Source: Metabacillus niabensis (GTDB lineage Bacteria > Bacillota > Bacilli > Bacillales > Bacillaceae). From it: a stretch of DNA of 64,000 nt. A model generated the notes under the pieces. That model was not told where the DNA came from. It saw only the letters and a list, made by a program, of their open reading frames with translations, and did no database searches. Shown here one piece after another: positions 1 to 8,258 of this stretch; position 1 is the stretch's first letter, and every line of letters starts with the position of its first letter. Where the stretch lies: contig NZ_CADEPK010000012.1 in NCBI RefSeq assembly GCF_902829255.1, forward strand, positions 50,050 to 114,049, given 5' to 3'. The translations under genes were made by a program, and so were the position numbers.

Positions 1-1
1 A

Positions 2-181
2 GAGGAAGCGGAACAACTAGCGGATCGTATCGCCATTCTGCATGGCGGAAAAATCATCACGACTGGTACACTTACTGAACTCAAAAAGATGTTCCCACAG
101 GCGAAAGTGGAGTATATCGAGAAGCAGCCGACGTTGGAAGAAATTTTTCTCGCAATTATCGGCAATAAGGAGGAGATATAA
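2..181 (+). CDS. ABC transporter ATP-binding protein, C-terminal end (partial)
   Basis: Reading frame 2 is open from the window edge to a TAA at 179-181, giving about 59 residues. The frame begins with EEAEQLADRIAILHGGKI, the region just after the H-loop in drug-export ABC ATPases of the DrrA/CcmA type, and ends in the usual short C-terminal tail. The stop lies one base before the ATG of the membrane partner, and AAGGAGGAG inside its last codons supplies the partner's ribosome binding site, so the two are translationally coupled. Walker A, signature and Walker B are outside the window, so substrate cannot be judged. Confidence 0.85.
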   Translation, partial: EEAEQLADRIAILHGGKIITTGTLTELKKMFPQAKVEYIEKQPTLEEIFLAIIGNKEEI

Positions 182-182
182 A

Positions 183-932
183 ATGAAAAGCAAAACAGGT
201 GTATTATTAGGACGTTTAATGCGCAATATCATGCGCAGCCCAGATACAATTATTACGGTGGCGATTACACCGATTATGATGATGCTACTATTTGTCTACG
301 TATTTGGCGGCGCAATCGAGACAGGGACAGATAACTATGTCAATTATTTATTGCCAGGAATATTGCTAATGGCTATCGCATCTGGTGTCGCATACACGTC
401 GCTGAGGCTGTTTAATGATGTAAAGAGCGGGCTGATGGCACGTTTCATTACAATGCCTATTAAGCGCTCATCGGTATTGTGGGCTCACGTGTTGACCTCG
501 CTTGTTTCCAATGCGCTTACGGTTGTAGTGGTTATCCTCGTCGCACTCTTGATGGGATTCCGTTCTAGCGCGGATATCCTTGATTGGCTCGCTGTAGCTG
601 GGATACTCGGTCTGTTTACGCTGGCATTGACATGGTTAGCGGTCATTCCTGGATTGACAGCGAAGTCTATGGAAGGGGCAACAGCTTACTCGTACCCGCT
701 GATTTTCTTACCGTTTATCAGTTCGGCATTTGTCCCTACAGAAACGATGCCAAAAATTGTCCGTGTGTTCGCAGAGAACCAGCCTGTGACTTCAATCGTG
801 AACTCGATTCGTGCTCTCTTGTATGAAGGGTCAGTTGGCAATGGTATCTGGATCGCTCTTGTCTGGTGCGTCGGCATCATGATAATTGCTTACTTCTTCG
901 CAAGTAAAGTCTTTAAACGCCAGTTAGGATAA
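183..932 (+). CDS. ABC-2 type transporter permease (DrrB-like)
   Basis: A 249-residue membrane protein with about six hydrophobic segments, matching the ABC-2 permease family that partners DrrA-type ATPases in drug or lipid export. The frame is open further upstream, but the ATG at 183 has an AAGGAGGAG ribosome binding site and sits directly after the ATPase stop, so the extra upstream residues are not real. The motif GLTAKSMEGATAYSYPLIFLP is typical of the ABC-2 conserved region near the fifth segment. A hairpin terminator follows at 948-994. The exported substrate is unknown. A possible relic of a TetR-type regulator lies just downstream. Confidence 0.88.
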   Translation: MKSKTGVLLGRLMRNIMRSPDTIITVAITPIMMMLLFVYVFGGAIETGTDNYVNYLLPGILLMAIASGVAYTSLRLFNDVKSGLMARFITMPIKRSSVLWAHVLTSLVSNALTVVVVILVALLMGFRSSADILDWLAVAGILGLFTLALTWLAVIPGLTAKSMEGATAYSYPLIFLPFISSAFVPTETMPKIVRVFAENQPVTSIVNSIRALLYEGSVGNGIWIALVWCVGIMIIAYFFASKVFKRQLG

Positions 933-947
933 AGTCTATAACATAAG

Positions 948-994
948 AAACTATGGATTACATGTCAGTTGGAATGTGATTCATAGTTTTTTAA
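948..994 (+). terminator. Rho-independent terminator after the ABC-2 operon
   Basis: The arm at 948-963 pairs with 974-989 (14 of 16 pairs exact, the other two G-T wobbles) and is followed by a T run. It starts 15 bases after the permease stop. Confidence 0.8.
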
Positions 995-1049
995 TTGAAG
1001 GAAAATACTAAAGTTAGATATGCTCGATTTAAGTTAAAAAAATCATGAA

Positions 1050-1240
1050 TAGAAATAGGTACAAGAGGTTTACTAAATAAAAGTAACGAAACAATTTTAG
1101 AGGAAATGGAAGAGATAATTTTAAATTTTTTAATGGTAGGCTTTTCATCGGAAAACTTAACAAATTATTGTGCTGAAATGATCTTGGACTTTTTAAGTTT
1201 ACAGCAAACAGATAAAAAGGATGTCTCAAAAGCTAAGCAT
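1050..1240 (+). pseudogene. Possible remnant of a TetR-type regulator C-terminus
   Basis: In one plus-strand frame, from about 1050, an open stretch reads GTRGLLNKSNETILEEMEEI and later NYCAEMILDFLSLQQT. Its helical, Leu/Ile-rich character resembles the ligand-binding C-terminus of TetR/AcrR regulators, which often accompany DrrAB-type exporters. There is no start codon with a ribosome binding site, the frame runs into the terminator of the convergent gene, and no helix-turn-helix is present. I regard it as a decayed fragment; the family assignment is a weak inference. The rest of 933-1285 holds only two terminators. Confidence 0.25.
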
Positions 1241-1251
1241 TTGGACATCCT
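1211..1251 (-). terminator. Terminator of the alcohol dehydrogenase gene
   Basis: On the minus strand an 8-bp perfect stem (1244-1251 with 1218-1225) is followed by a T run. It lies about 35 bases beyond the stop codon at 1286. Confidence 0.75.
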
Positions 1252-1285
1252 CAAAATGACTATTAGAAAATATCATTTGCGAAGG

Positions 1286-2326
1286 TTACATTGTACTTGT
1301 GTCAATTACGAATCGATACTTCACATCAGAAGCTAGCACGCGTTTGTAAGCTTCGTCAATTTGATCTGCCGAAATGACTTCAATTTTAGGGGTAATGTTA
1401 TGTTTTGCACAGAAGTCTAACATTTCCTGAGTCTCACGGATTCCTCCTATCATTGACCCCGCAAATGAACGGCGATGACCGATGAGAGACATTACATTTA
1501 GTGACAACGGTTCGCCAGGAGCACCGACATTAACAAGTGTTCCGTCAAGAGTGAGTAATGAGAAATATGCATCGATGTCAATCTTTGCACTTACCGTGTT
1601 AATAATTAAATCAAAAGTTCCGGCAAGTTTCTTGAAGGTTTCTGGATCGCTTGTGGCATAATAGTTGTTTGCGCCAAATTGCAAACCATCCTCCTTTTTC
1701 TTCAATGATTGTGACAGTACAGTGACATCAGCACCCATTGCATGGGCAATTTTGACTGCCATATGACCAAGACCGCCCATACCAACGACCGCTACCTTCT
1801 TACCTGGACCAGCACCCCAATGGTTTAGTGGCGAATAGGTCGTAATACCTGCACAAAGTAATGGTGCTGCGACATCAAGCTCAATGCTATCTGGAATTCT
1901 AACTACGAAATCCTCTGTTACGACAATGTGGGTAGAATAGCCACCTTGAGTAGGCTCGCCGTATTTGTCAACACCAGCGTATGTAGGGATATTTCCTTTA
2001 AGACAATATTGTTCTTCTCCTTTACGGCAATTTTCGCACTCACCACAGGAATCAACCATACATCCGACCCCGACTCGGTCACCGACCTTGTACTTTGTAA
2101 CCTCTTTACCAATTTCTGTGACAATTCCTGCAATTTCATGTCCAGGTACGAGTGGATAGTTTACGGCACCCCATTCTCCATGGGCAGTGTGAATATCAGA
2201 ATGGCATATGCCGGCATATTTAATTTCAATCAGAACATCATGTGAATCAAGATCGCGTCGTTTAATTTCTGCAGCTCTAAACGGTTTGTCTGGTCCGTCC
2301 ACAGCTCGTGCTTTAGCAGTTATCAT
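1286..2326 (-). CDS. adhA: Zinc-dependent alcohol dehydrogenase, AdhA-like
   Basis: A 346-residue medium-chain, NAD(P)-dependent alcohol/aldehyde reductase of the cinnamyl-alcohol-dehydrogenase group, strongly resembling Bacillus subtilis AdhA, which takes part in formaldehyde/methylglyoxal detoxification. Catalytic zinc ligands are visible as Cys41-His42 and His63 (PGHE). The structural zinc site is Cys94, Cys97, Cys100 and Cys108. The Rossmann motif [11 protein letters not shown] follows near residue 180. The ATG at 2326 has AGGAGG upstream. Upstream at 2447-2477 is a MerR-type promoter with a 19-bp spacer, as expected for AdhR/NmlR control, but no AdhR-like gene is next to it. Single-gene transcript ending at 1211-1251. 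Confidence 0.92.
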   Translation of the reverse strand: MITAKARAVDGPDKPFRAAEIKRRDLDSHDVLIEIKYAGICHSDIHTAHGEWGAVNYPLVPGHEIAGIVTEIGKEVTKYKVGDRVGVGCMVDSCGECENCRKGEEQYCLKGNIPTYAGVDKYGEPTQGGYSTHIVVTEDFVVRIPDSIELDVAAPLLCAGITTYSPLNHWGAGPGKKVAVVGMGGLGHMAVKIAHAMGADVTVLSQSLKKKEDGLQFGANNYYATSDPETFKKLAGTFDLIINTVSAKIDIDAYFSLLTLDGTLVNVGAPGEPLSLNVMSLIGHRRSFAGSMIGGIRETQEMLDFCAKHNITPKIEVISADQIDEAYKRVLASDVKYRFVIDTSTM

Positions 2327-2446
2327 TCATAAAACCTCCTATAGTTTATATCTTTCAAGAGAATGCGTTTGTACAGGGGATAGCTTTAAAACCTCAGGTT
2401 GTATTTCTTTTAGTCATTTCTATCCCTTTTTTTCTCTTGTAATACA

Positions 2447-2477
2447 ATGTTAATCCTTATAGTTAACTCTAAGTCAA
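2447..2477 (-). promoter_or_regulatory. MerR/AdhR-type promoter-operator of adhA
   Basis: Read on the minus strand: a -35 TTGACT (2477-2472), a 19-bp spacer and a -10 TAACAT (2452-2447). The spacer contains the near-perfect dyad CTTAGAGTTAACTATAAG (2473-2456), with GTTAAC at its centre. A 19-bp spacer with this dyad is the hallmark of promoters activated by MerR-family regulators of the AdhR/NmlR group. The rest of 2327-2800 shows no gene and no other clear signal. Confidence 0.7.
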
Positions 2478-2800
2478 GAGGTTGGCTTGAATTTTTTTGA
2501 ATTTTTCTCATTGTATTGTATCGAAACAAGCTTCAATTTTCTGGCTTTTATAATGGGGGTGGAAGGGTGAAACTTCCAAGAACAGATACTGTCTTGTTAA
2601 TTTCTTGCTCATTGCTAATGCCCGTTATAGCCCCATTTCTAAAATGATAATAGGAAAATGGTTATAAAGGAAAAAAGTAATAATTGAAATTGAATTTTAG
2701 AGATTACATCTAATTGTTTGAATAGATAGATTTCCTCCGCTTTAAATAGGAATAAACGTTCAAGAATAAATGAATACTATCAAAAACAGGAGGAAATATT

Positions 2801-3397
2801 GTGGACGGAGACCAAATAAAAGTAATTGAGCAGCTTAGAAAGGCAGAGATTGAACAAAGCGATCGGTGGATAAATTATTGGCACGATTATTCTAATATAT
2901 CTACTTGGCAATTCTGGGTTGTCCTTGCGATGTTTCTACTTCCTTTAGTACTATTAATTCTCTTTATCGATAGAAGGAAAATGTTCCAACTAGGGTTTTA
3001 TGGATACAGTGTTCATGTATTCTTCGCTATTATCGATTCATTTGGAGTCTTAAGGGGATTATGGACATATCCTTATAAAATGCTTCCATCCCTTCCAGCT
3101 AGTGTTGCCCTTGATTCCTCATTTGTTCCTGTAGCCTATATTCTTCTTTACCAATATACGATTAACAAAGAGAAGAATTATTATATTTGGATGCTGCTTC
3201 TCTGTGTGGCCTTTGCCTTTTTTGTTAAACCACTTATGGTAGGATTTGGTTTATTTCGTTTTGGGGGTAATGAGAACTTTTTAATGCTATTTTGGGGGTA
3301 TGTTGCTGTAGGGCTTATAGCAAAATGGATAAGTGATGTATTTGGAGTGCTTCTTAAAACAAAGAAATGGAGTTTCTATCATAAATACTTTAAATAA
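2801..3397 (+). CDS. CBO0543 family integral membrane protein
   Basis: A 198-residue protein starting at GTG 2801 behind AGGAGG. After a hydrophilic N-terminus of about 35 residues there are five to six hydrophobic segments. The motif pattern W-x-YPYKMLPSLPAS followed by a VPVAYILLYQY segment is the hallmark of the CBO0543 family of Bacillus/Clostridium membrane proteins, whose function is unknown. It is the first of three members of this family in 3 kb (with 4803-5309 and 5476-5934), with a DUF3231 gene between. No catalytic or binding residues can be proposed. Confidence 0.8.
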   Translation: MDGDQIKVIEQLRKAEIEQSDRWINYWHDYSNISTWQFWVVLAMFLLPLVLLILFIDRRKMFQLGFYGYSVHVFFAIIDSFGVLRGLWTYPYKMLPSLPASVALDSSFVPVAYILLYQYTINKEKNYYIWMLLLCVAFAFFVKPLMVGFGLFRFGGNENFLMLFWGYVAVGLIAKWISDVFGVLLKTKKWSFYHKYFK

Positions 3398-3575
3398 ATT
3401 GAGATTGGCTAAATGACTTTTTAACAATAGAGTAGCGATGCTTCAGGTACCGAAGGATCGTTATTTAGTTATGCAGATTACTTAAATACAATTAAAACAT
3501 CTATACCTTTAATGAAGAGAATATAAATTTTAAGAAAGGATGATACTATAAAAAAATGAGATGAAGGAAGTTACT

Positions 3576-4610
3576 ATGGATATGATGAAACCAATTAAAT
3601 TAGGATCAAATAAGACAGAAATAACAGAAAAATTAACCTCTGCTGAAATGGGTAAGCTTTGGGCGACATACATGGGAAATAGTATGGCAAAATGCATCAT
3701 AAGCTACTATCTACAACATGTTGAGGATAAGGATATTAAAACATTATTAGAAAATGCATTAAAATTAAGCGAACAATTTCTAAAAACAACTACTGATATT
3801 TTTAATAGAGAAAATTTCCCAATACCTAAAGGGTTTTCAGAAGAAGATGTCAATTTAGGTGCACCTCGTTTATTCCAAGATGAATTTTATGTCCATTATT
3901 TAAAATATACATCAAAGGCAGGAATGAGTATTTATAATATAGCTATTCCGTTAGTCTTCAGAAAGGATGTCCAAGATTTTTTTAGGTATTGTATGGAATC
4001 CACAATGGATTTAATGGAACAGATTAAAGAGATATTAATGAATAAAGGTCTTATTAATAAGCCGCCATTGATTCCAGTACCTGAAAGGGGGGAATTTGTT
4101 CATGAGGATTTTTTAAATGGATATTTTGGGCATGTTCGACCATTACACGCATTAGAAATTGCTCATCTATACGATGTTTTAGAAAATAATGCAACGAGTA
4201 AAGCACTGATTATGGCATTTTCTCAAGTAGTAAAGGATCAAACGATTCGCAAATTGTTTGAAAGAGGAAAAGACATTATCATAAAAAATAACGATGACTA
4301 TATAAAAAAGCTTCATGAAGAAAATTTACCATCACCATCTTCTCTTGATGATTTAGTCACTTCATCTACTTTTTCGCCTTTTTCGGACAAGATTATGCTA
4401 TTTCATAAAATGGATATGTTCACAATTAAATTAAGAACGTTTGGAAATGCACTTGCTGTAAATGGACGGCATGATATTGGGCTAATCTATACAAATGCTT
4501 TAATAAAAAACTCTGCTTTCGTCCAAGATGCAGCAAAAATTATGATTAAGAACGGCTGGTTTGAACAACCTCCGTTAGCTGTCGATAGAGAAAAATTAGC
4601 ATCTGATTAG
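3576..4610 (+). CDS. DUF3231 family protein
   Basis: A 344-residue, mostly alpha-helical cytoplasmic protein made of two similar halves (about residues 10-165 and 190-335). Both begin with a leucine-rich helix and share an LF-x-D/H pattern. DUF3231 proteins are common in spore-formers and look like two ferritin-like four-helix bundles related to CotF-type spore coat proteins; their role is not established. The frame is open from ATG 3561, but AAGGAAG lies six bases before ATG 3576, which I prefer. Flanked by CBO0543-type membrane proteins, and ended by a strong terminator at 4656-4709. Confidence 0.82.
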   Translation: MDMMKPIKLGSNKTEITEKLTSAEMGKLWATYMGNSMAKCIISYYLQHVEDKDIKTLLENALKLSEQFLKTTTDIFNRENFPIPKGFSEEDVNLGAPRLFQDEFYVHYLKYTSKAGMSIYNIAIPLVFRKDVQDFFRYCMESTMDLMEQIKEILMNKGLINKPPLIPVPERGEFVHEDFLNGYFGHVRPLHALEIAHLYDVLENNATSKALIMAFSQVVKDQTIRKLFERGKDIIIKNNDDYIKKLHEENLPSPSSLDDLVTSSTFSPFSDKIMLFHKMDMFTIKLRTFGNALAVNGRHDIGLIYTNALIKNSAFVQDAAKIMIKNGWFEQPPLAVDREKLASD

Positions 4611-4655
4611 ATCTTCGGGTGTTATTTATAATTTGGTAGCAAATTCTCTTTGTTT

Positions 4656-4709
4656 TAATGAAAAAATAGCGTTAATCCAAGCAGGAGGATTAAGGCTATT
4701 TTCATTAAT
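4656..4709. terminator. Strong bidirectional-type hairpin terminator
   Basis: A long inverted repeat pairs 4656-4677 with 4686-4708, with few mismatches. Both outer ends are A/T rich, so it could stop transcription from either side. It ends the DUF3231 transcript. Confidence 0.75.
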
Positions 4710-4802
4710 GAAAATGACCTAATGATAAGCTTGTGACATTTATAGATACAATTTCATGGAATCTATAGAGTATAGTAATACTAATTTTAAAGGATTGATC
4801 CG

Positions 4803-5309
4803 ATGTATATTTTAATTAATTTTTTTTATATAATAGCGGGTTTTAAATGGGGAGATTGGAGAAATTGGAAAAAGTATTATTCGACAATTCTTTTTTTTAT
4901 CATTGGAGATTTTTTATATAATTTTCTCCTCTATAAAAAAACGATGTGGTTATTTCATGATTTAGTTTTACCTAATCATACAACAATTACGGTTTTAGCT
5001 ATGGTCGTAACATACTCTGCAACGGTATTAATTTATCTAGGGAGATTTCCTCATGGATGGTTAAAACGGTTATTATGGTTTTTATTATGGGTTGGAATCT
5101 ATATAAGTGCTGAATACTTTAACAGTAAGCTAGGCTTCATTACATATCATAATGGGTGGAACTTTTGGTGGTCTGTTTTATTTACCGCAATCATTTTCTT
5201 TATTTTGCCGATTCACCATAAAAGGCCTTTATTAGCTTGGCTTATATCAATCATCATTATAGGAGCGCTGTTAAGTATATTTGATGTGAAATTGACGGAT
5301 ATGAAATAA
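4803..5309 (+). CDS. CBO0543 family integral membrane protein
   Basis: A 168-residue membrane protein with about five hydrophobic segments, ATG at 4803 behind AAAGGA. The layout (short N-terminal segment, KWGDWRNWKKY loop, then FLYNFLLYKKTMW and a late ISAEYFNSKLGFITYHNGWN loop) fits the CBO0543 family. It is shorter at the N-terminus than the member at 2801. No function is known. It follows the terminator of the DUF3231 gene and so has its own promoter; a TATAGAGTATAGTAATAC stretch around 4764-4781 is a plausible -10 region. Confidence 0.75.
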   Translation: MYILINFFYIIAGFKWGDWRNWKKYYSTILFFIIGDFLYNFLLYKKTMWLFHDLVLPNHTTITVLAMVVTYSATVLIYLGRFPHGWLKRLLWFLLWVGIYISAEYFNSKLGFITYHNGWNFWWSVLFTAIIFFILPIHHKRPLLAWLISIIIIGALLSIFDVKLTDMK

Positions 5310-5475
5310 GTGTATAGTTTATACACTTTGAACAATTTATTAAAGATGATTTGTGGAATCGCAAATAAGCTTTAATCCCAACCTTCGCTATTATAATTTA
5401 AAGCATTTATCATGAATCCTCAAGTACTCAGTTGAACAATGACCTCTAACAAAAAAATGCTAAATAGAAATGACT

Positions 5476-5934
5476 CTACTTTTTATTTAGAGCCTCCTTA
5501 ATGAACATATAATGCCAACGCATAAAGATGCATGCGTATATATAGAAGAGTATCGAATAAACTATTTTCCACCCTTTATATTCAATGTAGCCGAAATATC
5601 GTGAAAGCTGCTCGTAGAGGACTGAGAAAACAACCCAAAAAGTTAAATAGAGTAAAAATTTCTTTTTCTCAATCGGCATAAAGTTCAAATACAATATCCC
5701 AAAAAGAAAAGGTAATGTTATTTGGACCATTAAATCTGAAAAAGATGGACCATTTTGTTTCATTAAGTCATACAAATCCAATATGTCAGCGAAGAGTAGG
5801 TCAGCAAAAATCGTATGAAAAGAGACTGCAAGAAATGCAAAATAAAACTCATGACGGTTTAATCGTTTAGGCATAAAAAGGATAATAAGGAGGGTAATTA
5901 AGTACGATACTAACAATTGAAAATTACTCTTCAT
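5476..5934 (-). CDS. CBO0543-like integral membrane protein
   Basis: A 152-residue protein with four to five membrane segments, ending in a Lys-rich tail. The YEQLSRYFGYIEYKGWK loop matches the position of the equivalent loop in the neighbour at 4803 (SAEYFNSKLGFITYHNGW), so it looks like a diverged CBO0543-type protein on the opposite strand. No Shine-Dalgarno sequence is visible before ATG 5934. Instead a nested palindromic repeat (5943-5983) starts only nine bases upstream, so the repeat may have replaced the native translation signal. Confidence 0.65.
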   Translation of the reverse strand: MKSNFQLLVSYLITLLIILFMPKRLNRHEFYFAFLAVSFHTIFADLLFADILDLYDLMKQNGPSFSDLMVQITLPFLFGILYLNFMPIEKKKFLLYLTFWVVFSVLYEQLSRYFGYIEYKGWKIVYSILFYIYACIFMRWHYMFIKEALNKK

Positions 5935-5942
5935 TTTAAAGG

Positions 5943-5983
5943 TTGGGGACAGTCCCCAAATAGAAAGAGGGGACTGTCCCCAA
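5943..5983. repeat. Nested palindrome repeat, copy 1 (core GGGACAGTCCC)
   Basis: TTGGGGACAGTCCCC at 5943-5957 is repeated as its perfect reverse complement at 5969-5983, with an 11-base loop. Each arm is itself a palindrome. Two more copies lie at 24622-24667 and 42486-42522. All are intergenic. This one sits between two minus-strand genes, directly before the start of the downstream one. Confidence 0.9.
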
Positions 5984-5992
5984 TTTCCACCA

Positions 5993-8086
5993 TCAATCTC
6001 TTATTTTTTCAATTACAATAAAGCATGTACTATCAGGCAATCGAACGATGTCTCCGGCTTTGTTCATTATTTTTACTTTTGGCAAGAGAAATTCTTCGTA
6101 GCCTTCTTGGAGGTAGTGCTCGAACTTGATAATGCTTGCGTTTTTTCCGAGTGCTTGGGTGATAGCCTGTTTGTATTCTGTTGGTGTGAAATAGCCAAAT
6201 TGCTCCTGAACTTCGTGTGGGTAGGCTTCTTCTCCCCAAGTATAGGTGTAGCAAAATTCCATTAAATCGTTAACAGGAAGTTGAATCGTTCTTTTATCTA
6301 CTTCCTTGTATTCAATCTTTCTCCCTTTAAAATCATTCACATACCGTTTGAAAAAGTCCATTCCACTTGGCTCCTTAAACTCAAGCAGTCGCATTTCGTC
6401 TTTCGGTTCGGTCATTATGCCATCGCGGATAATAATTCGCCCACCAGGACTTAATACTTCAAATGAGCTTTTCAATGCCTGAACGACAACCTCATGATTA
6501 AATTTGCGGCCATTATACGGAATATATGAATAGAGCTCATGGAGAATTGAGGAAAAGACAATCGTATCGACACTATTAGGTTTATAATATGTTTTTAAAT
6601 CTAATGCATCAGCTTGTTTTACTAGCCATCTTTTATTTTCACGAATCTTTTTCCGATTCAATTCCTCAATGACATTTGTTGAGACATCAATGCCTACGAC
6701 CGTTGCATCTGGATGGTGCTCTGTTAATAAATCGAGCATCACGCCTCCGCCAGCCCCAATATCTAGCATTAAGTTTCCTGTAGCATAATCAGAAATGATT
6801 TTCTTTTCGTCTTGGCCATTATTCATGTCAGTTAAATACGTTTGCTCATTTTGCAGCCTGTCAAACGCATCCTTTCTAAATCCAAAGAAGTCATACAGCA
6901 TAATGATCGCTCTTTCATATAGCGGTGATTTTTCTGCTTCCTGGCAAAATTCAATCAATTTCTGCCCTGCCTTAGAATAGGTAAATTGAACACCGACAAT
7001 TTGCCCTAACTGGTCTAAAGGGAGAACAGACAATGTCACATGCTCGTTTTCCGGAGCCTTTCCTTTTGCAATTTCCTCTAAGGAAAATTCCGCTAAATAA
7101 GATTCAATAATCCGCTTCTTATATAAATTAATTGCTTTTTTCCCTTTATAGTCATAATAAATATCTCGCATCAATGGCTCAAAACTAACCTGTTGCAATG
7201 ATAGCGGATTAATCCTTTGGTTGATGAAAAGAAAGATTTTAAGAAACTCTTCAAACGTAAAGTCCTGTAAGGCAGATTCCACATACCATAAATCGGTTTT
7301 CTTAAAGAAGTTTGCTAACGTTATAGTATATTCATTGTCACCCGTTAATAGCCTATCAAACAAAGCGTTAAAATCCTCACCGTTTTTAATCGAGCTTTCT
7401 CTTAATCTCTTAAGTCTATCGTTGAAGCTTTGTTCAGCATGCCGCTTTTTCTTTACAATAAGCGAAATAACCTCTTCTACCTCAGAGTGAATCGATGCCC
7501 ATAATTCCTTTGAAACAGCCTCAATAATACATTGATTAAGCTTTAAAAGAACTCGTTCAATATTACAGAGCGCAGAATTTTCATTGTGTTCAATCCAATC
7601 AATAAGCGGTGAAAATTGCTGGTAACGGACCTCACCTCTTATGAATTGACCGACTAAACCATGTGTTAAAATGAGCAGATAAATAAGCTCTTCACGTTCA
7701 ATAGTTCGATTTTGATAAGGGATATTCATTTGCTCTGCCGCATAAATTTGCGCGGATCCGATGTTATGGATAGAAAGCTGGAACCCCTTTTCCTGCCATT
7801 CCTTTCGTTTATGTGTTAACCCTCCTTTCGCAACTTCAGACCATATTAACACTTCCTCAATGATTTCCTTTTCATATGCTGGGAGGTCGATTTCATTCAA
7901 AACTCGCAATGTTTTTTCAACATAAGGGAGAATCGGGTTTTTCGGAATTTTTTCTAATGCATCTACCTGTTCTAAATTGACAATTTGTTCCTTTGTTAAA
8001 TAAAGATATTGCAGCCACTTGTTTTTTCTTAAAATACTTTCATTACCCTTAGTAATCTCATAAATCAATTTCAATGAATTTAGCAA
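5993..8086 (-). CDS. Class I SAM-dependent methyltransferase with large N-terminal extension
   Basis: About 697 residues. The C-terminal part (from roughly residue 440) has the SAM-binding motif LDIGAGGG, an acidic loop GIDVS, a motif IV-like VFSSILHEL and post-motif LSPGGRIIIRDG, so it is a Rossmann methyltransferase. The N-terminal ~430 residues are helical and I do not recognise them; they could form a substrate-binding or second catalytic domain. The frame opens at ATG 8116 without a ribosome binding site, while TTG 8086 has GAGGAG eight bases upstream and is my preferred start. Monocistronic on the minus strand. Substrate unknown. Confidence 0.75.
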   Translation of the reverse strand: MLNSLKLIYEITKGNESILRKNKWLQYLYLTKEQIVNLEQVDALEKIPKNPILPYVEKTLRVLNEIDLPAYEKEIIEEVLIWSEVAKGGLTHKRKEWQEKGFQLSIHNIGSAQIYAAEQMNIPYQNRTIEREELIYLLILTHGLVGQFIRGEVRYQQFSPLIDWIEHNENSALCNIERVLLKLNQCIIEAVSKELWASIHSEVEEVISLIVKKKRHAEQSFNDRLKRLRESSIKNGEDFNALFDRLLTGDNEYTITLANFFKKTDLWYVESALQDFTFEEFLKIFLFINQRINPLSLQQVSFEPLMRDIYYDYKGKKAINLYKKRIIESYLAEFSLEEIAKGKAPENEHVTLSVLPLDQLGQIVGVQFTYSKAGQKLIEFCQEAEKSPLYERAIIMLYDFFGFRKDAFDRLQNEQTYLTDMNNGQDEKKIISDYATGNLMLDIGAGGGVMLDLLTEHHPDATVVGIDVSTNVIEELNRKKIRENKRWLVKQADALDLKTYYKPNSVDTIVFSSILHELYSYIPYNGRKFNHEVVVQALKSSFEVLSPGGRIIIRDGIMTEPKDEMRLLEFKEPSGMDFFKRYVNDFKGRKIEYKEVDKRTIQLPVNDLMEFCYTYTWGEEAYPHEVQEQFGYFTPTEYKQAITQALGKNASIIKFEHYLQEGYEEFLLPKVKIMNKAGDIVRLPDSTCFIVIEKIRD

Positions 8087-8152
8087 TTCACACTCTCCTC
8101 TTCCCGGTACCTTCATTCTATTTATTCTAAAGCAAACACATTTTGGAAAAAA

Positions 8153-8216
8153 GTAAAAAATATACGGTAATTAGTCGAAAAAGGAATACACCTTTAAAAA
8201 AGGGTTTTGTTATCGT
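8153..8216 (+). promoter_or_regulatory. Candidate YesN-type activator site and promoter, lyase gene
   Basis: Two half-sites, GTAAAAAAT with its G at 8153 and GTCGAAAAA with its G at 8174, lie 21 bp apart. Exactly 37 bp from the second G is TATCGT (8211), a weak -10. The same geometry recurs before 10187, 14548 and 16473 with 20-bp spacing. Direct-repeat half-sites of this kind are the usual target of AraC-type regulators. Confidence 0.5.
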
Positions 8217-8258
8217 TAAGGTGAAGATTAACAGTAACATAACATGCTGGAGGTAAAG

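Noticed and set aside
1106..1336. 76-codon plus-strand reading frame
   Set aside because: It has no ribosome binding site and runs through the terminator and end of the convergent adhA gene.
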